Shown: piece by piece, positions 8,346-17,600 of the stretch
Layout of the letters: each line of letters begins with the position of its first letter
Position numbering within the stretch: the first letter of the stretch is position 1
Source of the DNA: Acidovorax sp. Leaf78
Lineage (GTDB): Bacteria; Pseudomonadota; Gammaproteobacteria; Burkholderiales; Burkholderiaceae_C
Assembly: GCF_001422735.1 (NCBI RefSeq)
Contig: NZ_LMLZ01000012.1
Span: forward strand, 280,920-344,919
Reading direction: 5' to 3'
Length of the DNA: 64,000 nucleotides
Made by a program: the position numbers and the translations under genes
The notes under the pieces: generated by a model
The model's database searches: none
What the model saw: the letters and a program-made list of their open reading frames with translations, nothing else
Told to the model about the DNA's origin: nothing

Positions 8346-8840
8346 CTACAACAGCACCCGACCCTCGGCAGGAAAGGCGCCTGACTGCAGTTCTTCGCGG
8401 GTCAAAGGTCGGCCCTGCCACACGGTGGCGTGCGCGGCGCCCGTCGCAACCCCCAGCTCGCGCAAGGCACGAATCTCCACCTGGGTGTATCCGCCCTCCG
8501 GGTCTCCGAGGGGGTGGATCACCATGCGCGGCGACGGGGTCATCAGGCGCTTCCAGCCAGCGGGAGCGGCCTGGATGACGAAGTGCTTGAGCACCGCTTC
8601 CGCCAGCACGAAGTCGGACACCAGGGACCGCGGATGCCCGAACGGGTTGGCCCACGACCCGCCCGACTGCGCCGCAGCCTGCCTGGCTGCGCGGCCTACC
8701 GCCAGGACGCTCGGCGTCGCGCCCGGAGACAACGCCACCTCCGGCAGGTCGCGGACCCGCACGTTGGACTTCACATTGAGCACGCTGACCTCGGCCGGCG
8801 AGAGCTGCACGTAGTACACGGGGAGCAGGGATTGGAGCAT
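8346..8840 (-). CDS. MreB-like protein reduced to the N-terminal actin-fold part
   Basis: The 164-residue protein begins MLQSLLPVYYVQLSPAEVSV. It continues with NVKSNVRVRDLPEVALSPG, VLAVGRAARQAAAQ, NPFGHPRSLVSDFVLAEAVL, then MVIHPLGDPEGGYTQVEIRA and HATVWQGRPLT. These blocks resemble the first actin-like subdomain of rod-shape protein MreB (phosphate-1-like strand, Ala-x-Gly-x-x-Ala, HPRxLVSDF). However, the length is about half of MreB, the typical glycine-rich nucleotide loops are missing, and no complete ATP site is visible. It is probably a shortened MreB-like paralogue rather than a broken gene: it starts and ends cleanly and is not followed by MreB remnants. The function is unknown; binding to MreB filaments is only a guess. 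Confidence 0.6.
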   Translation of the reverse strand: MLQSLLPVYYVQLSPAEVSVLNVKSNVRVRDLPEVALSPGATPSVLAVGRAARQAAAQSGGSWANPFGHPRSLVSDFVLAEAVLKHFVIQAAPAGWKRLMTPSPRMVIHPLGDPEGGYTQVEIRALRELGVATGAAHATVWQGRPLTREELQSGAFPAEGRVLL

Positions 8841-9077
8841 GGCGCTTTGACAAGGGGATGCCGCGAGCCTAGCACTGCGTGGCCTTGTGCCGCCACACGC
8901 CGAACCCCGGCGCGACGCTGCTGGAGGAGGGCGGTGAAAGCCTGAATGACCCGGTCACCGCGCCAACCAGCGCGCGGCAATCTCAAAAGCCCCATCGCGA
9001 GCGCACCCGTGGATCGCACTTTCCCGCGCCACAGGTGCGACCCCCAGGTGGGGGAGGCCCTCAGCGCCTTGAGGGGC

Positions 9078-10907
9078 CTACTCCTCCTCGCCCAGGAACC
9101 CGCCGCTCTGGTGGCCCCACAGCCGTGCGTAGACGCCGCCTTGCGCCAGCAGTTGCGCGTGGGTGCCTTCCTCGACAATGCGGCCGGCATCCAGCACGAT
9201 GAGCCGGTCCATGGCCGCGATGGTGGACAGACGGTGCGCAATGGCGATCACGGTCTTGCCCTCCATCAGGGTGTCCAGGCTTTGCTGGATGGCGGCTTCC
9301 ACTTCGGAGTCGAGCGCGCTGGTGGCTTCGTCCAGCAGCAGGATGGGCGCGTCCTTGAGCATCACGCGCGCAATGGCCACGCGCTGGCGCTGTCCACCCG
9401 ACAGCTTCACACCGCGCTCGCCCACCTGGGCGTCGTAGCCGGATCGGCCCTGCAGATCGTTCAGGTTGTCGATGAACTCCGAGGCCTCGGCGCGCTGCGC
9501 TGCGGCGTGCATGTCTTCCTCGGTCGCGTCCGGGCGGCCATACAAAATGTTGTCGCGCATCGAGCGGTGCAGCAGCGACGTGTCCTGCGTGACCATGCCG
9601 ATGTTGCGGCGCAGGCTGTCTTGCGTCACGAGTGCGATGTCCTGCCCGTCGATCAGTACCCGGCCCGAGCGCACGTCATGAAAGCGCAGCAGCAAGTTGA
9701 CCAGGGTGGACTTGCCCGCGCCCGAGCGGCCGATGAGGCCGATCTTCTCGCCGGGCCGAATGGTGAGCTGCAACTGGTCGATGACGGGGCGGCCATTGCC
9801 GTAGGCAAAGCTCACATTGTCGAAGTGGACCTCGCCTTGGGTCACCTGCAGGGGCTGCGCGTCGGGTGCATCCACCACGGTGCGCGGCTTGGTCAGCGTG
9901 TTGATGCCGTCCTGGATCGTGCCCACACTCTCGAACAGCGTGGTCATCTCCCACATCACCCAATGGGCGTGGCCGGACACACGCAGCGTCATGGCAATGA
10001 CGGCGGCGACGGCGCCAGCGCCCACCTCGCCCAGCGTCCAGAGCCACAGCGCGGTGCCGCAGGCGCCCAGGATCATGCCCACCACCAGCGCCTGGTTCAC
10101 GATCTCGAAGCGGCTCACCAAACGCATCTGCGCGTAGCCCGTGAGCTTGAAGGCATCCATCGCCGCCCGCGCAAATTCCGACTCGCGCCGCGTGTGCGAG
10201 AAGAGCTTGACGGTGGCGATGTTGGTGTACGCGTCGGTGATGCGCCCGGTCATCACCGAGCGCGCATCGGCCTGCGCCTTGCCCACCTTGCCAAGGCGCG
10301 GCACGAAGTACCAGCACGCCAAGCCGTAGGCCACGATCCACACGGCGAAGGGCACGATCAACCGCGCATCGAAACCCGCCAGCAGCACGAGGATGGTGAC
10401 AAGGTAGATACCCATGCCGATCACCACATCGGTGGTCGTGAAGATCATGTCGCGCACTGCCAGTGCGGTCTGCATGATCTTGGTGGTGATGCGGCCTGCA
10501 AACTCGTCGGCGTAGAACGCCATGCTCTGGCCGAGCATCAGGCGGTGAAAGTTCCAGCGCAGGCGCAGCGGAAAGTTGATGGCCAGCACCTGGTGCTTGA
10601 GGCTGGTCTGCAAGCACACCAGCACCAAGGTGCCCATCAGCAGGGCCACAATGCCCAGGATGGCGCCCTTGCGCTCGGCCCACAAAGCGGCTGGAGCCAC
10701 CGTGGAGAGCCAGTCGACCACATGCCCGAGCACGGCGAAGAGCAGGGCCTCGAACACGGCAATCGCGGCGGACACGACCGCCATCGCGACCACGTAGCCG
10801 CGGACGCCCCGGGTGCCGTCCCAGACGAAGGCCATGAAGTCCTTCGGCGGCAGATGGGGTTCCGCAGGGGGATAAGGGGAAATGCGGCTTTCGAAATACT
10901 TGAACAC
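9078..10907 (-). CDS. ABC exporter, fused membrane and ATPase domains (MsbA/MDR type)
   Basis: The 609-residue half-transporter starts at a GTG with AAGGAG eleven bases upstream. The N-terminal half has about six membrane helices, beginning near residue 38 (GYVVAMAVVSAAIAVFEALL), with helices at VALLMGTLVLVCLQ and YLVTILVLLAGF. The ATPase domain (about 355-609) carries Walker A GRSGAGKSTLV, Q-loop MVTQDTSLLHRS, signature LSGGQRQRVAIARV, Walker B ILLLDEATSALD and the switch AHRLS. All catalytic residues are intact. Such homodimeric exporters move lipids or drugs across the inner membrane; the substrate is not evident. There is no accessory gene beside it. An imperfect GC-rich hairpin (GGCCCTCA/TTGAGGGGCC) just after the stop could help termination but has no T run. 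Confidence 0.9.
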   Translation of the reverse strand: MFKYFESRISPYPPAEPHLPPKDFMAFVWDGTRGVRGYVVAMAVVSAAIAVFEALLFAVLGHVVDWLSTVAPAALWAERKGAILGIVALLMGTLVLVCLQTSLKHQVLAINFPLRLRWNFHRLMLGQSMAFYADEFAGRITTKIMQTALAVRDMIFTTTDVVIGMGIYLVTILVLLAGFDARLIVPFAVWIVAYGLACWYFVPRLGKVGKAQADARSVMTGRITDAYTNIATVKLFSHTRRESEFARAAMDAFKLTGYAQMRLVSRFEIVNQALVVGMILGACGTALWLWTLGEVGAGAVAAVIAMTLRVSGHAHWVMWEMTTLFESVGTIQDGINTLTKPRTVVDAPDAQPLQVTQGEVHFDNVSFAYGNGRPVIDQLQLTIRPGEKIGLIGRSGAGKSTLVNLLLRFHDVRSGRVLIDGQDIALVTQDSLRRNIGMVTQDTSLLHRSMRDNILYGRPDATEEDMHAAAQRAEASEFIDNLNDLQGRSGYDAQVGERGVKLSGGQRQRVAIARVMLKDAPILLLDEATSALDSEVEAAIQQSLDTLMEGKTVIAIAHRLSTIAAMDRLIVLDAGRIVEEGTHAQLLAQGGVYARLWGHQSGGFLGEEE

Positions 10908-11382
10908 GTAGCAAGGCTCCTTGGAACCTGTTCCATGTCTATGGGGGTGATCGCACTGGATTGGACTGGAATGACGGGACGCGTGTAGCGCGCCCTTGGG
11001 ACTTTTGCCCGTGCAAAGCAGCAGGCGCGCGAGCCACGGCCGAGTTCATCGGCCCGAAATCACTCCAACCCCCTCTGGCAACCAGGTTGCCGAGCGGTCC
11101 GCGGCCCGGCGGCTTGGCGGCGTTCAGCGCTTGTGGACAGTCGGCAACGACGACAGCGTCGGCTGCGCGACCCGCCAAGCGTCTGTCCCGGCCGGCACTA
11201 GGCGACACTGAAAGACGTAGGAAACAGGTGGTGAACCCGTGATGGTAGAGGACCTGCGGTACTGGGGTGTGTCAGAAGAGGCCTTGTCCGCGGATTGCAT
11301 GGGTGAACCGTAGGGGCTGCCAGCGCTGGCGCCGTTTTTGTGCGCGCATTATTTTGCGCGGTCGCGCAGGCCGGCCGCCGCG
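10908..11382. other. 475-bp gene-poor spacer
   Basis: Several short frames are open on both strands, but none has a ribosome site, conserved motif or plausible composition. No tRNA or strong terminator was recognised. The stretch should hold the promoter of the ABC exporter (its right-hand neighbour on the minus strand) near 10908-11000. Nothing else can be supported. Confidence 0.5.
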
Positions 11383-11850
11383 CTACAGCAGCACGGTGAC
11401 CACCACGATCACCACGCCCAGCGCCAGATTAACGGCCACCCACTGGCGGATGCTGGCCATGGCCTGGCCGCCAGCGGGCCAGTCCGATGCTGCCACTGCG
11501 CGCTGCAGGCGCTTGAACAGTGCAAAGCGGATGTGGCCGAAGATGGCCATCATCACGATGCCCAGCGTGGCCATGATCGTCCAGTCGAGCGGCATCGCAA
11601 AGGCGCCGCCAGATTGCACCGTCTGCTTGGCCACCCGGCCGATCATCCAGAGCCCGCTGGCCAGCACCACCACCACAGCCACCGTCACGGCGGCCAGAAA
11701 GCGCTGCAGCACGTCGTGCATCAGGCGCAGGCGCTGCGGCGGCTCCAGCGACTGGGCGGCGGGACGTAAAAAGAAATGGGCAAAGACCATGCCGCCGATC
11801 CACACGACGATGGAGAGAATGTGGGCGAGTTTCAGAGCGTTGTAGAGCAT
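11383..11850 (-). CDS. CopD-like four-helix integral membrane protein
   Basis: This 155-residue protein is almost entirely membrane segments: ALKLAHILSIVVWIGGMVFA, then FLAAVTVAVVVVLASGLWMI, WTIMATLGIVMMAIFGHI and VAVNLALGVVIVVVTVLL at the very C-terminus. The first helix has the His-x-x-x-x-x-x-Trp-x-Gly-Gly pattern of the CopD copper-resistance domain (PF05425), and His also occurs in the third helix, compatible with heme or copper binding. The frame is open farther upstream, but the ATG at 11850 starts directly before the first helix, and the upstream residues look non-coding. No copper genes lie nearby, so copper handling is only a family-level suggestion. Confidence 0.75.
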   Translation of the reverse strand: MLYNALKLAHILSIVVWIGGMVFAHFFLRPAAQSLEPPQRLRLMHDVLQRFLAAVTVAVVVVLASGLWMIGRVAKQTVQSGGAFAMPLDWTIMATLGIVMMAIFGHIRFALFKRLQRAVAASDWPAGGQAMASIRQWVAVNLALGVVIVVVTVLL

Positions 11851-12122
11851 GGTGGGGTATTTGAAATTGCCTGGTGTGCGGTGGATCCGAGCGAGGTCGC
11901 TTTGCGGCGGCGGGCCTTGCGCACGGATTGTGCCGCGAAGCGCTGTTGCGGCGACCCTCCGGCGCGTAGGGCCACAGGGCGCAGGGCTTGAAACACCATC
12001 GGCGTGCCCGTTGACCACACCTGTCAGTCACGTACCCAGCGACTGCTTTCGCCGCTTTCTCCCAGACCGGCTGTCGATGTGGAGCAGACGCGGTGTGCTG
12101 CGTCAGACAGGGCGAGCGGGCT

Positions 12123-13487
12123 TCACGGCGCCGCCATGCGCACCTGATTGCCGCCGTGCTTTTTGGACAAATACATGGCCTCGTCTGCGTGGGTCAACAG
12201 GTGGTGCGCGTCGGCTCCGTGCTCTGGGTAGACCGACACGCCGATGCTGGGCTGCACGGCCAGACGGTGCCCGCCCACCTCGAAGGCTTCGCTGAACGCA
12301 GCCAGAATCTTGCCTGCCACCGAGGCCGCGTGGTCGCGCACGTGGCCAGACTCCAGCAGCACCACGAATTCATCCCCGCCCAGCCGCGCCACCGTATCGG
12401 AGCTTCGCACGCAACTTTGCAGACGCTGCGCGACCTGCAGCAGCAGCAGGTCTCCCATCGCATGGCCCAGGGTGTCGTTCACGTCCTTGAACCGGTCCAG
12501 GTCGATGAACAGCAACGACAGCAGGCGCTCCTCCCGCCGCGCGCGGGCAAGCGCCGTGCTCAGGCGGTCCAGGAATAGCTGGCGGTTGGGCAACTGCGTG
12601 AGCTGGTCGTACTGGGCCATGCGCTCCAGCCGCTCGTGCAACTGCTTGCGCTCGATGGCGGCCGCCACCTGGGTGGAGACGAACTGCAGCAGTTCTTTGT
12701 CCTTGTCGGTGTACCGCCCTTGCTCCGTGTAGCTCTGCAGCACCAGGGCGCCCAGCACCCCGTTCTGGGTGGACAGCGGCACGGCCAGCCAATACAGCGG
12801 GGCGCCAGGGGCGGGTGCGGCCTGCGGTAGCGGCAGCACGCGGTGCATCGTCTCGGGCGTGATGAGCAGTGTGGTGCCGTTGTGGATGACTTCGCGGCAC
12901 AGCCGGATCTGCTCGTCCGACACGGGCGCCGGAGCGCCCGGCAAAGACCCGTCGCCGGGGCGCGCGTGGTACGGAAAGCTCAGCGTGCCGCTACCCGCGT
13001 CGTGCAAGGCCACCGAAAAGTGGGCTGCGTGCAGCAGCACGCCCACGATCTCGTGAATGCGCTGGAACAGCGACTCCAGCGTGCGCGCGGCATGCGCTGC
13101 CTCGGAGATTTCGTAGATGGCCGACTGCATGGATTCGGTGAACTTGCGCTCGGTGATGTCGTGCGCCACAGCCAGACGGACCTTGCGGTCGGGCAGCCAG
13201 CGCGCGGTCCAGCGGATGTGGGCCACCGTGCCGTCCTTGCGCAGGTAGCGGTTTTCGAACTGCAGCTGCAACTGGCCCTCCATCACCCGCTGCGCTTGTT
13301 GCTGTGTGCCGGGCAGGTCGTCCGGGTGTACCAGGTCCAGCATGCGCAGTCCTACGGCTTCATCGGGCGTGTAGCCAAAGATGCGTTCGAACGCCGGGCT
13401 TACGAAAACAATGGTGCTGTCCGGCTGCACGACGCAGACAGCGTCCAGCAACAGGTCGACGATGTTCGCGGAGGAAATTCTTTGCAT
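12123..13487 (-). CDS. PAS-GAF-GGDEF diguanylate cyclase
   Basis: From the ATG at 13487 the protein is 454 residues. A PAS domain (about 5-125) contains PDSTIVFVSPAFERIFGYTP, followed by a PAC-like segment ending DITERKF. A GAF domain (about 140-285) follows, ending ELLQFVSTQVAAAIERKQ. The C-terminal GGDEF domain (about 295-454) has the metal-binding Asp in FIDLDRFKDVND, the intact RLGGDEFVVL signature and an RSSD inhibitory I-site five residues before it. It should therefore make cyclic-di-GMP and be product-inhibited. No membrane segment is seen, so it is cytosolic. The frame extends upstream, but the extra sequence is not domain-like. It is transcribed away from the giant adhesin gene, with 1.17 kb between them, which makes local control of adhesion by its product an attractive inference. 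Confidence 0.88.
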   Translation of the reverse strand: MQRISSANIVDLLLDAVCVVQPDSTIVFVSPAFERIFGYTPDEAVGLRMLDLVHPDDLPGTQQQAQRVMEGQLQLQFENRYLRKDGTVAHIRWTARWLPDRKVRLAVAHDITERKFTESMQSAIYEISEAAHAARTLESLFQRIHEIVGVLLHAAHFSVALHDAGSGTLSFPYHARPGDGSLPGAPAPVSDEQIRLCREVIHNGTTLLITPETMHRVLPLPQAAPAPGAPLYWLAVPLSTQNGVLGALVLQSYTEQGRYTDKDKELLQFVSTQVAAAIERKQLHERLERMAQYDQLTQLPNRQLFLDRLSTALARARREERLLSLLFIDLDRFKDVNDTLGHAMGDLLLLQVAQRLQSCVRSSDTVARLGGDEFVVLLESGHVRDHAASVAGKILAAFSEAFEVGGHRLAVQPSIGVSVYPEHGADAHHLLTHADEAMYLSKKHGGNQVRMAAP

Positions 13488-14660
13488 GGACTGTGCGTAT
13501 CCGCGGGCGTAAGCAGAAAGCCCATTGTGCAGTGCCGTGCATCGGGTTGCCGCCCGCTGTGTGCAAACGCCACGCTGACGCGCGTTGGCTTGACGGCTTC
13601 CATGGCGGGCCGCTTGGTGCCGGGCTGCATGGGGTGGGCGGCGTGACGCATCCCTATGTGTTGAGAGTTGCGCCCTGAGAGCAGGCCTGCGCTTATGCGG
13701 GACTGTCCGCGGAAGGAACATTGCGCAGCACTCTTTCTGGCGTTCGTTTTTTGCAGCAAGACCAGCCTGCAATTCAGTGGAAACGGCCGCGGCGCCCGGT
13801 CACACAGATGCGAAATTCTGACTTGCACAAGTCAGAATAATATGTTGTGAGCACTGCAGATTTCGGTGGAATATGTCTTGTTGAAAAAAATGCCTGTTGC
13901 CATCGCTCCAATCGGCAGATTGTTGTGTGGGAAGAATTTTTTTGAAATTTTACGATTTCATCAACAAAGATAATTCACCTTCTTGTTGAATCGTCCCAGC
14001 CGGTTCAGTCACTTTTTGGTAACTCGCTTGCGCAACCGTAAGCATTCTGAGTTGACTTTGCCATCTGGAATGTGCCCACCTCGCACAACAGCCTTGCATT
14101 GGGCAAATAGAAAAGAGGACTTGGCGGGTTCAGTGCCCGTGCTCGGGAACAGATCCCAAGTGTGATGTAGATAGGCCCCCCTTGCCGGGCAGGCCTACTA
14201 ACAACTGCAGTGCAAAGCCGCGAAGGCTAATGCATCGTGAAATCAGCGTTTATGCAGTGTGTGTTCAATACTGAACTTTGATCAGGCGGATTTGGCCGCA
14301 GGTTAAGTCGTGGCATCAGCCAGTGGTCGTGTGAATCTCACCACGGCGGCGGTATTGAATCGATCAAATTATTTGCAGATTCATTGATCTTCACCTCCAA
14401 GGTGGCAATTGGCAATAGTTCGGCCCCATGGCGAAATTTTCGTCTCACGCGCCAAAGTTTTTGTTGTTTCGATGATGTCTGCTCTCGCGGCGATGTTCAA
14501 AATCTGAATGAAGTCATTCCGGCCACCTTGATTGGACTGTTGGGTTTTGTTTTGTTGTCTACATGTTGAATGCTATTTGCAGTATTGATTTATTTTCCTG
14601 CCACTTAGTGCGTGGTCTGGTAAATATTTTTACTCATAATTATTAATTGATTGAAATAAA
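13488..14660. other. 1.17-kb AT-rich non-coding region before the adhesin
   Basis: No supported gene lies here; the few open frames are short and lack ribosome sites. Base composition drops sharply: the 60 bases from 13921 are about 28 percent GC and those from 14581 about 32 percent, while flanking genes are much richer. It holds a 24-bp palindrome (13815-13838), three TTGTTGA/TCAACAA boxes (13878, 13962, 13983), and a strong hairpin with TAGGCC/GGCCTA arms at about 14172-14199. The region probably carries the adhesin promoter, a long leader and sites for several regulators. AT-rich promoters of this kind are typical targets of H-NS-like silencers. Confidence 0.6.
13815..13838. promoter_or_regulatory. 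perfect 11-bp-arm palindrome, operator candidate
   Basis: ATTCTGACTTG and its exact complement CAAGTCAGAAT are separated by two bases. The arms have full dyad symmetry and short spacing, as expected for a dimeric transcription factor site rather than a terminator. It is 327 bp from the diguanylate cyclase start and 822 bp from the adhesin start, so it could act on either. I do not recognise the motif. Confidence 0.55.
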
Positions 14661-17600
14661 ATGACCGCTGAAGTCTACGCATCCGTTGTGAAGATTGATA
14701 AATCCGCAATTTCAGGCGCGGTAAATATTGACAGGCCGATGGCGCCCAAAACAGTGGCGACTCCCGGTCAGGGTGTGGCAAGAATCAGCGCCAGAGGGGG
14801 TGTTTCCATCGAATTGACGCAGGCCAACACCCAAAAGGCTCCCGAAGTAGTCAAGGTGCGCCGTGTTGGTGCTGATCTGCAGGTTGATTTTCTGGAAGAC
14901 GGCACGGGCAGCTCTGACCTGATCATCGAAGATTTTTACGACCAGGATGGTTCCAGATTGGTGGGCTACGGAAGTGACGGGGCCGTCCACGACTACATCC
15001 CCCAGGCAGGCGGTTCCGATCAAGGGCTGGCCGGATTAGTCGACGGCGGCGAGGGGGCCATGCAGGTGCTGGGCGACTCAGCCGTGGGTGGCGGTGTGGG
15101 CGAGGGATTCGGGGCCATGCCCATGCTGCTGTTGGGCGGTGCTGCACTTTCGACGGTGGCCATTGCCACTTATGGGTCAAACCCGCCTGTCGCTGCGGCA
15201 CCTTCCAAGCCTAGCGCGCCGACCAGTTACAACGACAACTCTGCACCGGTCACCAGTGCCCGCAGCACTGCGGCTGCCACCAACGACACCACACCGGGCT
15301 TGAACATCGGCACTGGCCTCGTCAATCCAAAGTTGTACGTCAATGGCAAAGAAGTCGCCGCGACTTACGACGCGACCACCGGCACACTCACACCCAATGC
15401 GCCGCTGCCCGAAGGGTCTTACAAGCTGACCTACTCATACGCCAACAGCGATGGCGTCTACAGTGAGCAAAGCGATCCTATGGTGTTGGTGGTGGACACC
15501 ACCGCACCGGCCAAACCGGCCAGCGCCGCGGGGTACAACGACAACGTGGGCGCAGTGCAAAACGCCAACAGCACTGCCGCCACCACTGACGACAGCACTC
15601 CCGGGCTGAACGTCGGCAAGGGTCAAACCGGTGCAAAACTGTACGTGGATGGCGTACAAGTGCCTGCCACTTACGATGCCGAAACAGGGACCCTCACGCC
15701 CAGCAAGCCGCTGGCAGACGGCCCCCACAAAATCACCTACACCGTCAGCGACGAGGCCGGTAACGAAAGCCTCCAGAGCGACCCTATTTCGGTCGCAGTG
15801 AACACCGCCAACTTGGTCAAACCGCCTGCGCCCACCGTTTACGACGATAACTCCGCCCCCATCGTCAATGCCCAAAGCACGGCATCGACCACCAATGACA
15901 CCACGCCCGGGCTGAAGGTTGGTACCGGGCTGAGCAACCCCAAGCTGTACGTGGACGGCACCGAGGTGCCTGCCACGTACGACGCCACGACTGGCACCCT
16001 CACGCCAAATGTGCCATTGTCCGAAGGCAAACACAGCCTCACCTACGCCAACACCAGCGCGTCAGGCACGCTGAGCGAGCAGAGCGACGCCCTGGTCGTG
16101 ACGGTGGACACGACGCCACCGGCCACGCCCACCACGGCGCCTGTGGGCTACAAGGATGACGTGGGATCGGTGCAAAACTCCAGCAGCACGGCGGCAGCAA
16201 CCGATGACACCAAGCCTGGCATCCTGGTGGGCCAGAACCTCACGGACACGCCGAAGCTGTACGTGGACGGCGTGCAGGTGCCTGCGGTCTACGACGCGGC
16301 CACCGGCACGCTCACACCCAGCAGCGCATTGACGGAAGGCGCGCACACCGTCAGCTACACGCTGACCGACGCAGCCGGCAACGAAAGCGGCAAGAGCCCA
16401 GCGCTGAGCCTGACGGTGGACACCACCGCGCCAAAAGCCGGCAGCGAAGGCGCTTTGACGCTGACGGACGACGTGGGTGCGGTCAGGGGCGAGGTGGCCC
16501 TCGGCGGCGTGACCGACGACGCAAGGCCCACGTTCAAAGGCACCGGTGCTGGTGCCGACGTGGCCAAGGTCAATGTGTATGACGGCAACACCCTGGTGGG
16601 CACCGCCACGGGCAACAGCAACGGCAACTGGAGCTTCGAGCCCACGACGCCAATGAGCCCTGGCGACCACAACCTGACGGCGCGCCCCGTGGATGCGGCG
16701 GGCAATGAGGGGCCAGCCAGCAGCGGGTGGAATTTCAAGGTGCAGGGCGACACGCCCGCCGCTCCCGCGATCACGGGCGTGACTGACAACGCCGGTGGCG
16801 TGACGGGCAGCATTGGCAAGAACGGCACGACCGACGACACCACGCCTACAGTCAGCGGGACTGGCACGGCGGGCACCACCGTCAAGCTGTACGCCAACGG
16901 CCAGGAGGTAGGCTCGACCACGGTGGCCGCAGATGGCACCTGGACGGCAACCAGCAGCGCTCTTGCGGGCGATGGCACCAAGCTGCTGACGGCCAAGACG
17001 ATCGATAGCGCAGGCCAGTCCAGCGCGGAAACGGTGGCCTACACGATTGTGCTGGACACCACAGCGCCCACCAAGCCGGGAGTGGCAACAGCCACGGACG
17101 ACCAGGGCGCCGTCACAGGCCCCATCGCCAACGGCGGTGCGACCGATGACACCACACCCACGCTGAGCGGCTCCGGTACGCCAGGCGACACCATCAAGGT
17201 GTACGACAACGGCACCTTGCTGGGCAGCGCACCGGTGCAGCCCAACGGCAGCTGGAGCTTTACACCCGCCACGCCGCTGGGCAGCGGCGCGCACACCATC
17301 ACCACCACCGCGACCGATGCGGCAGGCAACATCAGTGCGGCGAGCGACCCACTGAACATCTCGGTGGACACCAGCGGACCAGCGACAGGCAGCGAAGGCA
17401 CGCTGACACTGCTGGATGACGTGGGGTCGGTCAAGGGCGAGATCACGCGCGGCAGCATGACGGACGACGCGCGGCCCACCTTCAAGGGCATGGGCGCCGG
17501 CGCCGACGTGGCCAAGGTCAACGTGTACGACGGCGCTACGCTGCTGGGCAGCGCCGTGGTGACCAACGGCAGCTGGATCTTCGAGCCCGCCACGCCATTG

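Noticed and set aside
10908-11382. Possible small genes in the 475-bp spacer
   Set aside because: The short frames on both strands lack ribosome sites and family resemblance.
14384-14569. 61-residue plus-strand frame in the AT-rich region upstream of the adhesin
   Set aside because: No Shine-Dalgarno, no conserved motif, and the composition looks non-coding.
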